Source: Petrolisthes cinctipes
Lineage: Eukaryota > Arthropoda > Malacostraca > Decapoda > Porcellanidae
Reading direction: 5' to 3'
Length of the DNA stretch: 64,000 nucleotides
Assembly (NCBI GenBank): GCA_033782935.1
Contig: JAWQEG010000373.1
Span: 1 to 64,000 of the forward strand
The position numbers were made by a program, and so were the translations under genes. Positions 36,012 through 46,669 of the stretch are shown in pieces (within the stretch, counting starts at the first letter, position 1; every line of letters starts with the position of its first letter). The notes beneath the pieces are model-generated. The model did no database searches and was not told the origin of the DNA. It was given only the letters and a program-made list of their open reading frames with translations.

Positions 36012-38090
36012 GTGAAACGAATGGGCGAAGATGGAGAAACATGGTGGTGGTGCGAAGTGAGGCAGGCAATAGCAGAGAAGAAAAGAACTTTCAAAGAATG
36101 GCAGACGGACCGAACAGAAGAGAAGAAGAGAGTTTATAGGGAGAAGTCAAGACATGCTAAGAGGGCGGTAGCAGAAGCAAAGGAAGCAGCTCGGCAAGAA
36201 TGGAATAGGAATACTGATAGTGCAGAAGGTAGAAAGAAAATGTTCAAAGTAGCAGAACAAATGAGGAAGGAAAGAAATGATGTGGTTGGAGCCAGATGTG
36301 TTAAAGATGAAAACGAAAGCATTTTTGGGGAGGAGCAAACGGTGAAGGAGAGATGGAGGAAGTATTTTCAGGAAGTGCTAAATGAGGAAAACCCTTATGA
36401 AATAGATGATGTAGACAAAGTAGAAGGGCCAGTGGAGGAGGTTACTGAAGAGGAGGTCAAATGTGCAATGGATAAGATGAAACTAAGGAAGGCGCCAGGA
36501 CCATCAGGATTGACAGTCGATATAGTGAAGGCGTCTGGACACATTGGGATCAGAGGGGTGACAAAAGTGTTCAAACAGGTACAGGAAGAGGAGAAGATGC
36601 CAGAGGAATAGGTTGAGAGTTTCACAATCCCTATTTATAAAGGGAAAGGGGATGCTTTGTCTTGCATAAATTACAGGGGAGTGAGGTCACTGGAACATGG
36701 AATGAAGCTATGGAAGGTGCTGGAGGAGAGATTGAGGAAGTTAGTTAGGATTGATGAGTGCCAGTTTGGTTTTCAAAAGGGAAAGTCAACGATAGATGCA
36801 ATATCTATAATGAGGCAATTACAAGAGAAGTATGCAGAGAAGAAGAAAATGCTGTATCATGTTTTTGTAGATCTGGAGAAGGCAAGAGTTCTGGAGTTCT
36901 AAGAGTGGCAATCAGATTGGCTTTAAGGAGACAAAAAGTTCCAGAGAGGCTGATAAATTTGGTGATGGCTTTGTATGTGAACACCAGATCAAGAGTTAAG
37001 ACTGGAGTAGGAATATCAGATGAGTTTGAGATAAAGGTTCATCAGGGATCAGCCCTGAGTCCTTTGCTCTTTATTGTGGTAATGGAAGAGGCGACAAGGG
37101 AGGAGAGAGAAGGGGGATTGTTGGAGTTACTGATGATCTGGTGATAACAGCAAGGAGAGAAGAAGCGGTTGATAGGTTCAACAGATGGAAAAGTGGAATG
37201 GAAAGGAGAGGCTTGAAGATAAATATGGAGAAGACCCAAGTGTTGGTTAAAGGAAAGGATCCTATGGAGAGGCAAGACAGGGGAAGATTTCCATGTAGCT
37301 GTTGTGGCAGAGGGGTGGATGTTAACTCAATTTTTTGTAGTGGTTGTTGTTGTTGAAGTCACTCAAGCTGTCTTTTTGTAGTGGTTGTAACAAGTGGTGT
37401 CACTTGAGGTGTTCTGGGTCGAGGAATGTGAATCAGGCAGGAGAAAACTACAGGTATCCCAAATGTGAAAGAGGTGGGGGAGAGCAGAAGGTGGGGAGAG
37501 TGATTCTGGAGGGGGATGGAGGAAGTTTACAGATTGTTGATCAGTTTTGTTACCTAGAGGAGATGCTGTCTTGCGAGTCTGGAGCGGAGGCTGCAGTGAG
37601 AACAAGAATAGCAGCTGCATGGCAAAAGTGGAGAGATTGCAGGGTTGCTGATCAACAAGAAAATACCTTTGAGGAGCAGGGCAAAGGTGTATGGTGCTTG
37701 TGTGAGATCAGTGTTACTGTATGGTGCAGAGATGTGGCCAGTAAATAAGAAAGCTGAGAGAAAGATAAAGCAAAATGATTGTAGAATGCCGAGATGTATG
37801 GCACATGTGAGATGGGAAGATAGGGTATCAAATGAGGAGGTGTGGTGTGGCAGATGTGTTAAGGAGGTTTAGACTTTAGAGGGAGATGGTTTGGGTATGT
37901 CAAGAGAAGGGAGGAGGGCCATATAATCAGAAGAGCTTTTGAGCTACAAGTACCAGGGAGAAGACCAGTGGGAAGGCCAAGGAAAACCTGGAAGCGTTGT
38001 GTGGAGGATGTGAGAACGCTGAATATTGAAGTAGAAAGTGCGTATGACCGCAGGGAGTGGGAGAAACTCATAGCTCGTCCAGCCCCGTAA
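36012..38090 (+). pseudogene. RTE-like LINE reverse transcriptase ORF, several frameshifts and stops
   Basis: Segments are recognisable in order. A basic region with TFKEWQ runs from 36012, with KMKLRKAPGPSGLTVDIVKA (RT motif 0/1) up to a TAG at 36609. Then IPIYKGKGDALSCINYRGV, the QFGFQKGKSTIDAI motif and the FVDLEKA palm aspartate follow, with a frameshift near 36893. HQGSALSPLLF comes next. The second catalytic box reads VTDD where active elements have YADD. From about 37285 a CxxC-type PHD-like finger (CSCCGRG ... NSIFCSGC) is split by the 25-bp insertion. The C-terminus holds a YGAEMW box and a PGRRPVGRPRKTWKR box. The element is non-functional. Confidence 0.85.
37348..37372 (-). mobile_element. 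25-bp dwarf LINE insertion with 16-bp target-site duplication
   Basis: Twenty-five bases, TGTTGTTGAAGTCACTCAAG plus CTGTC, interrupt the PHD-like finger of the RTE-like LINE. They are flanked by the perfect duplication TTTTTGTAGTGGTTGT (37332-37347 and 37373-37388). The insert matches the terminal bases of the 2A/PHD LINE (52303-52330 region) in minus orientation, with its (TTG)n tail. This is an extreme 5'-truncated retroposition event. Confidence 0.85.
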
Positions 38091-38127
38091 GGGAATTGGG
38101 ACGTTAAACATAGATGATGATTAGGTA

Positions 38128-39250
38128 ACCTAGCCAATTAGTGACATGAAGTGCTGTTAAAACCCACAGCAGTCTACCTACTCAGGGCGGGATAAGTTCC
38201 ATTCTTGTGTTGTTACTTGCCATCCATGCCAAAGATATTTAGAGGTAAATATGCTTCAGTTGGAAAAAGGTCTCAGAATGATATTCTTTATAACTGAAAG
38301 AAAATAATCACCTCATTACCCTGGTAAACAAGGCTTCATTAAATGGAATTGGAATGGAAATCAAATCCACCCAAACTTGGCCACATACAGGTCGTATGGA
38401 ATTCCACAATACTAAATCTGTGTTTCAATCGTTAGTTTCCGTATGTTTCATATGAAACTGTATTAAGAATATGTGGAGAGTTTAGTCTTGGTAAGTGGGA
38501 GCTATTCACTTATCTTTGGAAAATTACAGTGAACACACATAAAACAGCCCTGACAAGGAGCTGAACTATTATTTCATTGCAAGTGGAAACATCCTCAAAC
38601 AGGAAAATGTTAAAACCACTGTCCATACCAGTAAAAAGGTCAATATCAGTGCATGCTTGTGTTTTGTACCATTATAATGATGCCCAACTAATTGTTGATG
38701 CCAAAGTGTATGCACTTGGTAGAAATGAATGTATCAGGTATTTCATAGTCTTTCATTAAGTTAACACATAATTTGGCACCTATCACGATAAACAGGAATG
38801 CATTTGACTCGTACCATGTACTGCCAACTAACACTTCATCTGATGAGACCAAAAACAACCCTAAATTGGAATAGCAAACCCTTATTGTACATGGCTTCCA
38901 CTGTATATAAAATACATATGCCATTCATCATTGTTGTAATAACATCTTGATTTGCAAGCACATAAAACATGTGGAAAAGTAGAAACATCTATAAAATATC
39001 TTAGTGGTATTAATACATTCATCTCTAAAGAAAGACAATATAAATAAAAAGATAAAATAGTTAATATATCTCATTTTTACAGCATTTTCAAACTTAAAAT
39101 AATTATTACTATTTCTGTCACTAATTAACCGTACAACAATAAAAACAAACAACAATACAAATGTGTAAATCAAAATACTGTACAATATACAAATTTTCAT
39201 ATACAGTACTATAAAAAACAAAGACAACAATAATACTTCACCAATAGCAA
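38128..39250. other. intergenic and 3' flank of zinc-finger gene B
   Basis: AT-rich sequence. No gene is seen. No clear minus-strand AATAAA was found just downstream of the stop at 39251, so the mRNA end is not placed. Confidence 0.4.
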
Positions 39251-42200
39251 TCAGTGAGCCTCACTTGTGTTTGTGGAGGTCAGGCTATCACTTCCGCCAA
39301 TCTTTTGAGTCACACTGGCTAGTATCTTCTCCAGAAGCTGTCTTTCATCTCCCTCACTACTTCCTCCCCCATCCTGACTTTCCTCAAGTGCCAACAGAGG
39401 GCTTTCATCCTCATCCTCTTCCATATCCCCTTGTCCTTCTTTCATCTCCATTGCTTCGTCTTCGAGTTTGATTTCCACTTTTGGATTTAAAGGAATGTAT
39501 GGCTGCTCCTCGTCTTCTGTAAGACTGGTATATTCTTCTTGCTCCTCCTCTTCCTCTTGCTCTTCCTGTTCTCTGCTGGGTTGGTCTTGTGGTTCCTGTT
39601 TCACCAGCACTTCTGGCCATATGGGTATCTGCTCATAGAGGTCTTCAAACTTCATTGTGAGTTTAGGAATGCGTGCTGTACGTCTGGTAGGGGTTGTCCT
39701 ACCTCTCCCTCGACCACTTCCTCTGCCTCGACCCTGACCCCTTCCTCTGGATGTTCCTCCTCTTCCCCTGCCTCTCCCCCTTCCCCTACCTCTACCTCGT
39801 CCTCGTCTCCCTTTTCTTCGTCTGACTGTGGCAGATCCTTCCCCAATTACGTGTTTCTTTTTATGTCTCCAAAAGTTTGCTCCATCACGGAAAGCTTCTC
39901 CACACTCCTCACACTTATATGGGCATTCTCCTGTATGAATCCTCCTGTGAGTGGAGAGATGCGTCTTTTGGGTAAATCGGGCTTGACAGACATCACACTG
40001 GAAAGGCCTTTCACCAGAATGCTTCCTGAGATGCATGGTGAGGTAACTCTTGAGGATAAACGAGGAATCACATTGATTGCACTTGTACGGACGCTCACCT
40101 GTGTGTTTCCTACGGTGAGTAATGAGGTTAGAACTATATAAAAAGGAAGCTCCACACTCTTCACATACAAAAGGACGCTCTCCTGTATGCTTCCTTATAT
40201 GTACAGTTAAGCTAGAGGGATGTGTAAACATCATCTCACAGTGACTACATTTGTACACTTTTTCCCCTGCAGCCTGTGCCAGTGCTTCAATCTTTACTGT
40301 GTTTCCTCCAGTATGCTTTGTTTTGTGAGCTAGCAAGTAATCCTTTTTTGTGAATGATGCACTACACTCATCACAAGTGTATGGCTTAATACCTGAATGT
40401 GCTCGCTTGTGAAGATTTAAATGTGGCTTCTGTGCAAAAGTGGCACCACAATGATCACACACATAGGGCCTTTCCCCAGTGTGAGTCCTCTTGTGGATGA
40501 CCAGGCTATTGTTGTGTCTGAAAGAAGCTTCACACTGGTCGCATTTGATGGGTTTCTCCCCTGTGTGAATACGTATGTGAGCATTCATATTTGATTTTTG
40601 AGCAAAGGCTAAATGACAGTGCCCACACTTGTATGGTTTTTCACCCGTATGTGTCCGCATGTGGATGGCTAAATTTTGCCTACGTGTGAAAGTGGCTTTA
40701 CACACATCACATGTGTATGGTTCCTCACCGGTATGAGTTAGTCGGTGGTGGTAATAATCTCCTTTCCGGTTGAACTTCATCTGACAAAACTCGCACTGCG
40801 TTACCTCCTGACCCTCTTCCATCACTGTGTTTGGCTTTGGTCGACCATTTTCAGACCCTGGCAAGTAATTTGGATCATCATGTTTCCTCAAATGCTTCTC
40901 CAGTTTCTGGGGATCTCTGAACCCAGCTCCACAATCATCACACTTGTGTATCTCTTCTGTATGCATCTGTTTATGTCTCAAGAAGGTTGACTTATAGGCA
41001 AAAGACACACCACATTCCTCACAACTGTAAGGTCTCTCCCCAGTGTGAGTCCTTGTGTGGCGGGATAGACCATCACTTGCAGCAAATGTTGCATTACATT
41101 CAGTACATTTGAAAGGTCTCTCCCCTGTGTGACGCCTCCTGTGTCGCTCCAAGTGTTCGCTACGGAAGAATCCTCGCTGACAGAATTCACACTTGAATGG
41201 TCGGTGTCCACTGTGGATCAATTTATGTGACTGATAGGATGCACAATAAGAGAATTTCTTGCCACACTCTTCACAACTATAAGGTCTTTCCCCAGTGTGT
41301 ATTCTCTGATGTACTTTGAGGTTACCCTTAGTAGTGAAAGTGGCATCACAGTCTTGGCACTGAAATGGCTTACTGGAAAGACTAAGGGACCCATTGAACA
41401 CTTCATGTGCAACATCTGATAACTCAACATCTGTTGATGAAGCCTCAGAGTCAAAATCATCCTCATCATCTCCATCCTCATCCAGTCCCTCATTTTCTCC
41501 AAATTCATTACCAAAATGGATTTTTCCATCATCAGCAACATTATTTCTATTCTCATGTGAGATATTGTTTAATGCAGGGAGATCTTTATTGCCAAACTGA
41601 CCTCTAACATTCTCAGGTCCTTCCTGAAACTCTCTCTCACCAACGTGTTGGTCTAAAGTGTGGGAGAGCATTTCTAAGGGTGTGTCTGATGTACTGACTT
41701 CTGGGTAGCCAGTATTTTCTGGTATCTCTGTGTTTTGTCCCGCAGAAGCTGGAACAAGAGAATTATCATTTGTGGAAATTTGCATCCCTGTTCCACACTG
41801 GTTGTCACTTAAGTAAGGTCGAGTCGTAAGGTCTTCTCCACACACCGCGGTCTTACTTGCCCCAAGACTTGACCTCTCACAATAACTTTGATTGACCACT
41901 GGTTCTAAGCTGTTAGATTCATGGCAATTTGATGGTGGCCTACTGTCTCCAGTTCCCACCTGTGGAGAATCAGCATATGAAGGTCTGGAGTTTTCAGAAG
42001 GGACTGCTTCACTTACTGGAGCTCTGTGGATATTTGTGGGGAGCCTCGAGTCTTGTGATACACTGGACGTGTTGTGGGCATCACAAGTGCGTATGTTTCC
42101 TGGGTATCTGAAGCTCTCCACTGTTCTATTTGTATTATATCTTTCTTCATTTGACATATTTTTACCATTTTCTTGAAGTCTGGATTCATTTAGAGGAGGT

Positions 42201-42757
42201 CTTGGATCCCCTGAAAGTGGTTTTACATCATTATAAACTCTGGCATCAATGGGCTGTGTGCGTAGGTCTGTGGGCTGCAGGGAATAGCTGGGCATGTGGC
42301 GGAAATCTGGAGGACGTGGCTGAGCAGAAATGGCACGGAGGTGATCTAGGTAGCGTTGCTCAGCAGGTACTGCCCGATGATGTCGCATGTCACCCCTGGA
42401 GTCACTTCGGAGGTCCTCTGCTCCATGTTGGGTGCTCAGGGCATCAGCATTGCTGTTGAGTCTCATATCTCCTGAGGGAGGCCTACTGCTGTGGACCCCA
42501 TATGCTGAGAGGCTGCTGTGAGCTGTGACCAACCCTTGTGATGCTCCTGCAAGATGGTGGGGGCTTGGGGAGGGGAGGGGATGTGAAGGTGGGGAAATGC
42601 TAGTATGTGTAGTGCTGGGATGAGGGTATGGGTAATGGTAAGGGTATGGGTACTGCCCATAATGGTAGTTATAAGGGTATAGGTGCCCTCTATTTTCTGT
42701 CATGCTAGGATCGAAAGAAAAGAGTGAATGTAACATCTCTTGCGGGGTCTGGTCCAT
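39251..42757 (-). CDS. C2H2 zinc-finger protein, 17 fingers, with RGR-repeat tail (paralogue B)
   Basis: A single uninterrupted 1168-residue frame, probably a nuclear transcriptional regulator. Residues 1-60 are Tyr/His/Pro-rich (HYGQYPYPYHYPYPHPSTTH). Residues 60-440 are polar and acidic without a recognised domain. Fingers 1-6 form one array, a ~35-residue linker follows, and fingers 7-17 form a second, with fingers 8-17 homologous to the ten fingers of paralogue A. After the last finger comes a basic RGR-repeat tract (RRKGRRGRGRGRGR), which could bind nucleic acid. An acidic tail then carries two psi-KxE motifs (VKQEPQDQ and IKLEDE). ATG 42757 is the first Met, 47 bp downstream of nothing recognisable as a domain. 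A candidate acceptor (CTTTCACAG, near 42872) suggests a 5' UTR intron. Confidence 0.95.
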   Translation of the reverse strand: MDQTPQEMLHSLFSFDPSMTENRGHLYPYNYHYGQYPYPYHYPYPHPSTTHTSISPPSHPLPSPSPHHLAGASQGLVTAHSSLSAYGVHSSRPPSGDMRLNSNADALSTQHGAEDLRSDSRGDMRHHRAVPAEQRYLDHLRAISAQPRPPDFRHMPSYSLQPTDLRTQPIDARVYNDVKPLSGDPRPPLNESRLQENGKNMSNEERYNTNRTVESFRYPGNIRTCDAHNTSSVSQDSRLPTNIHRAPVSEAVPSENSRPSYADSPQVGTGDSRPPSNCHESNSLEPVVNQSYCERSSLGASKTAVCGEDLTTRPYLSDNQCGTGMQISTNDNSLVPASAGQNTEIPENTGYPEVSTSDTPLEMLSHTLDQHVGEREFQEGPENVRGQFGNKDLPALNNISHENRNNVADDGKIHFGNEFGENEGLDEDGDDEDDFDSEASSTDVELSDVAHEVFNGSLSLSSKPFQCQDCDATFTTKGNLKVHQRIHTGERPYSCEECGKKFSYCASYQSHKLIHSGHRPFKCEFCQRGFFRSEHLERHRRRHTGERPFKCTECNATFAASDGLSRHTRTHTGERPYSCEECGVSFAYKSTFLRHKQMHTEEIHKCDDCGAGFRDPQKLEKHLRKHDDPNYLPGSENGRPKPNTVMEEGQEVTQCEFCQMKFNRKGDYYHHRLTHTGEEPYTCDVCKATFTRRQNLAIHMRTHTGEKPYKCGHCHLAFAQKSNMNAHIRIHTGEKPIKCDQCEASFRHNNSLVIHKRTHTGERPYVCDHCGATFAQKPHLNLHKRAHSGIKPYTCDECSASFTKKDYLLAHKTKHTGGNTVKIEALAQAAGEKVYKCSHCEMMFTHPSSLTVHIRKHTGERPFVCEECGASFLYSSNLITHRRKHTGERPYKCNQCDSSFILKSYLTMHLRKHSGERPFQCDVCQARFTQKTHLSTHRRIHTGECPYKCEECGEAFRDGANFWRHKKKHVIGEGSATVRRRKGRRGRGRGRGRGRGRGRGGTSRGRGQGRGRGSGRGRGRTTPTRRTARIPKLTMKFEDLYEQIPIWPEVLVKQEPQDQPSREQEEQEEEEEQEEYTSLTEDEEQPYIPLNPKVEIKLEDEAMEMKEGQGDMEEDEDESPLLALEESQDGGGSSEGDERQLLEKILASVTQKIGGSDSLTSTNTSEAH

Positions 42758-44984
42758 GGCAACTAATATGGAAGGATGAGATACACAGTTATGGTGTCTT
42801 CTTACTCCCCAGACATAGTTTTATACCATACCATCACTTTCTCTGGTCCATATCCCTCTTCTTACTGCACATCTGTGAAAGACAGTTGAATTAATGAAGT
42901 AGTACATTAATTTTGTTGCTTTTTATATAAAGTTTACTGTCTTAACTACAAAATATCCCCAAATTCCAGAAAAGCAAAAATGATAAGCCTGTATTTTCCT
43001 GCTAAAATTGTGATACCGTATGTAATATTAATAATGCCATGTAAAGTTAAGTTGGGTTAGGTAGCTAAAGATCTCAAATTTCTGAATTCTTAGGCTTTTA
43101 TGAAACACTGTATGGAGGATATGGGGGGCATGAGAATGCATTTACAACAAAAATGCCATAGGCCATAGAAGAAAGTATCCTTGAAATACCCATAATGTTA
43201 GGATATGAGAGAAAATAGTGCACTGGCATCAATAAAATAACTTAAACAAGCATTTCTGAATTAGCCTAAGATCAAAATTATTGAAGTCAGAGAAAAAAAA
43301 AAGGTTAGAAAATATTGGGAAATTTGTAAAATATATATTGGAGTAATGTGAACTCTATAAGTAAGCTCAAATAAGTTAGAGGCACTCATCATTAAACATC
43401 AAAGCTGAAAAATATTTTTAATTTCTTGCACTAGGGTAAACAAGAAATATCTTTCACTATCTCTACACATTTTGATAAGATGTAAGTATCAAGGTCAAAC
43501 CAGTATAGTTAATGTTTTGAATCGAAGCTGCCCCTTGTATACTATATTCATTTAAATTAACAAAGACAAATGATGAAATCTCTCTATGTGTCACTGTTGC
43601 CCTCAATTCCTTAACATCTTCCTCATCCCAACCATCAGCTTCCCAGGGACACTGATTATAATAATTGACAAGACAGACAACTGAGACAAGGACGATATCG
43701 ATCCCCCTCCCCCCACAAGTGTCCTGAGACGAGGGATAATAACAAAATGGCCGGACACACACACTCTCCCAAAGCACCCTTTTTCAACTTCTCTAGGATG
43801 TAGCAGCTCACAATAATGTATTGGAGGGGTGCATCGTACCTTGTGGATATAGATCCCGTGTACTTTGCCATTCTCACATTGTAGGAGCACTGTATAAATG
43901 GTTCTAATAAATCGACCAAAATCTGTCAGCGTCCTCCTCCCCTTTCTTGCCCGCCGAATCTGGGCGAATTCGGCTCAGAGTCAAAAATTTATTGTTTGAG
44001 ATGTTACCGTAATATCAGTATTTTCATTGTAATAAAACCTGTTTGTAATCAACGTCGTTAAAGTATTCATTTGGGCAATGAATATTATTAACTGGTGATT
44101 AATTTTTCTCTCCGGTGTGGACAAGTGATTTCGTCTAAAATACGTCTATTCACTGGCCAGCAAGGTCAGAAAAAAAGATGCCATATTAACTGAACGACAC
44201 GAGTAAATAGCTACAGGGTGGCATAAGATAATAAGTCATGTAGGCATTCATAAGCAGGGAAGGAATTATACATAAAAACATATACATTTACTACCTACGT
44301 ACAGCCACAAACAAATATCCACCGACACTTTCCTTCCATCGTATTAAATTTCTTGGTAATAAAGAACAACACATGTATGATTTTGCAGCACTTCATAATA
44401 ATAATTAAGGGGGTTGAGTTGACATAAGGTGTTGTGTGATTATATTTTGATATGATACTGATTTATTTGCACGATGGAAGGAATTAAAGTGTTGGTGGTT
44501 ATTTGATTGTGGCTGTACAGTACAGGGTGAACGCAACCCATCGTATATCTTTCCCTTTTACAGCCCATGGCTACATATATAGAATGGTAGTCCCAGAACG
44601 AGAATTCTCAGTTGTCCTCATCATCCCCAGCAGTTGCATACAACAGTTTGAACGCATTAAAAATAGGCTACAGCATAATTCAGATATCTCTCCAACTCAT
44701 GAACAAAGCCCAATATAGGCCTCTCTCTCTCTATCCATAACCTCATAATTTAGGCCAGGACATGTAAATACTGTTTGAATGAAATATATAGGGAACATAG
44801 ACATGAGAGAAATTACACCGGACAATACAATTAGGAAGGCTAACTTGGCCAATAGCATAACTAACCAATTTAAGATGCGACAAGAGTACGCTCCAACTAC
44901 AGCGATGATTTGTGTTTGTGAGAGTATTTTAGGCTATAGCTGATTCCCCCCTGCAACCACTCCAATGAAAACATACAAAGTGTA
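42758..44984. other. upstream flank of zinc-finger gene B and intergenic sequence
   Basis: No coding exon is identified. A minus-strand stretch ending CACAAG then GTACGA near 43845 has a good donor and could be a 5' UTR exon of the zinc-finger B gene. A slightly CG-richer patch lies at 43925-43975. Otherwise nothing is seen. Confidence 0.35.
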
Positions 44985-45163
44985 TTTGTTGCAGTGAACA
45001 ATGTGAAGACTTACAGCATTTTGTATTGCATTGCCCACAATATCAAAATATAAGAAATAACTACAATCTCTTTCAATAACCATATAAAGAAAACTGGCTG
45101 GGAGATTTACTTTTTGATGAAAATATAGATAAGGAAGAAGTGAAAATCATTATATACAATTTT

Positions 45164-45172
<9 letters not shown>
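44985..45172 (+). pseudogene. C-terminal fragment of a LINE polyprotein running into a (GA)n array
   Basis: One plus-strand frame reads CSEQCEDLQHFVLHCPQY, a stop after NNYNLFQ, then ENWLGDLLFDENIDKEEV ending in YNFWRER. A CxxxC..LxHxxxHC signature near the C-terminus is typical of APE-type LINE polyproteins. Upstream homology fades. It differs in sequence from the other two LINE families in this window. Confidence 0.5.

Positions 45173-45206
<34 letters not shown>
45166..45206. repeat. (GA)n microsatellite
   Basis: About 20 GA units abut the decayed LINE fragment just described. Confidence 0.85.
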
Positions 45207-45208
<2 letters not shown>

Positions 45209-45479
45209 AGAAAAGCAACCACATAAAGAAAAACAAAACTCAACCACAATATTATTAAAACTCAAAGGGGAGGCCGATGAAAAGGCTATCTCCCCGCCCA
45301 ACATCTGATCTGATCTGGGACATATGAGGGGTCTCCTGAATGTAAACACACACACCGTTGAAAAGGGAAAACTTTCGGCTTCTGCAGATGGACCAGCAAG
45401 AGCAAGAGCAAGAGACCATATAATATACCTGTGATCATACCTCATGCATGGTTCATAGGGTAGCCGTCGGCAGGCTTGA

Positions 45480-46560
45480 AAAAAAAAGGTAAATATTGAA
45501 AGAATTACCGTTATTGCGTACGATTTTTCTACCTTCATTACCCACTTATTTAGACAATTCTAAGACTCCGGTAAATATTGAAAGAATTACCGGTATTAGT
45601 ACAGAAGTGGACCTTAATTCAGCAGTGTTGCCAGATCCGGCTGGGTCCTAGTATTTTACCCCTGTCATTTATTGTACTTTATCACGATTATTTCCCGGTA
45701 GTTTGCCCAGGTTAGGTCCCGGTAGTCTGATACGGTCTAGGTTAGGTTAGGTTAGGTCAGGTCAGGTCAGGTAAGGTCAGGCTAATTTCAAAATGCCCCA
45801 TTTGAATATGCCCTATCTTGGAAACGGGGCATTTGAGGAAGAAAAACCATAGAAGAAAGTGTCTTAGAATGGTCCGAAATAGTGGGTAATGACAGTAAAA
45901 TATCCATTATACAGTAAGGTCCACTTCTGTACCTTTACCGAATTACCGTTATTGCGTACGGTTTTTCTACCTTCATTACCCACTTATTTAGACCATTCTA
46001 AGACTATTTTCTTCTATGGCATTTCCTCCGCAAATGCCCCCCATTTCCAAGATCTGGCAACACTGCTACAAAACGGCAATTCTTTCAATAAATACCCAAA
46101 ATACTGCGACCTAGCTGGATCTGGCAACACTGCTACAAAATGGCAATTCTTTCAATAAACACCATAAAAATTTGCTTCGTTTTTTTATCTGCCCAGGGAA
46201 TTATGGATTGTTCAATTTTTACGGTATTTATTGAAAGAATTGCCGTATTGTAGCAGTGTTGCCAGATCCGGCTAGGTCCCAGTATTTTGCCCCGGTCATT
46301 TCCTGTACTTTACCACTGTTATTTCCTGGCATTTTGACCAGGTTAGGTCCCGGTAGTCTGCTGTGGTCTAGGTTAGGTCAGGTAAGGTCAGGCTAATTTC
46401 AAAATGCCCCATTTAAATATGCCTATCTTGGAAATGGGGCATTTGCAGAGGAAATGCCATAGAAGAAATTAGTCTTAGAATAGTCTAAATAAGTGTGTAA
46501 TGAAGGTAGAAAAACCGTACGCGAGAATGGCAATTCATTCAATATTTACCATTTTTACTG
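45480..46560. mobile_element. nested cluster of the foldback-element family
   Basis: At least four copies of the same terminus occur in both orientations. GCAGTGTTGCCAGATCCGG runs forward at about 45623 and 46253. Its reverse complement, ending GGCAACACTGCTACAAAA, is at about 46048-46075 and 46118-46140. The outer flank, AGAATTACCGTTATTGCGTA or its variant, recurs at about 45500, 45580 and 45940. The inner AAATGGGGCATTT box recurs near 45830, 46030 and 46435. This is the family of the 1.8-kb element at 28118-29940. I read it as repeated insertion, inversion or gene conversion among copies. Exact copy boundaries are not resolved. Confidence 0.75.
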
Positions 46561-46669
46561 TACTATTTTATATTTTTTTGGGTCAAGGATCCCAAATTGA
46601 ACATGTGGCACCAATGCAGTATTGATCTCGATATAATTTTACTACTGTATCAAGCAATATAGTCACCAG

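Larger units (their letters stand above)
35988..38127 (+). mobile_element. 5'-truncated RTE-like LINE with 8-bp target-site duplication
   Basis: The insertion (35996-38119) is bounded by ATTAGGTA at 35988-35995 and 38120-38127. It encodes, in broken frames, a basic coiled region, the RT palm, a PHD-like finger and a C-terminal basic box. The endonuclease domain at the 5' end is missing, as expected from incomplete reverse transcription. It sits between the two zinc-finger paralogues. A 25-bp fragment of a different LINE is inserted inside it at 37348. Confidence 0.85.
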
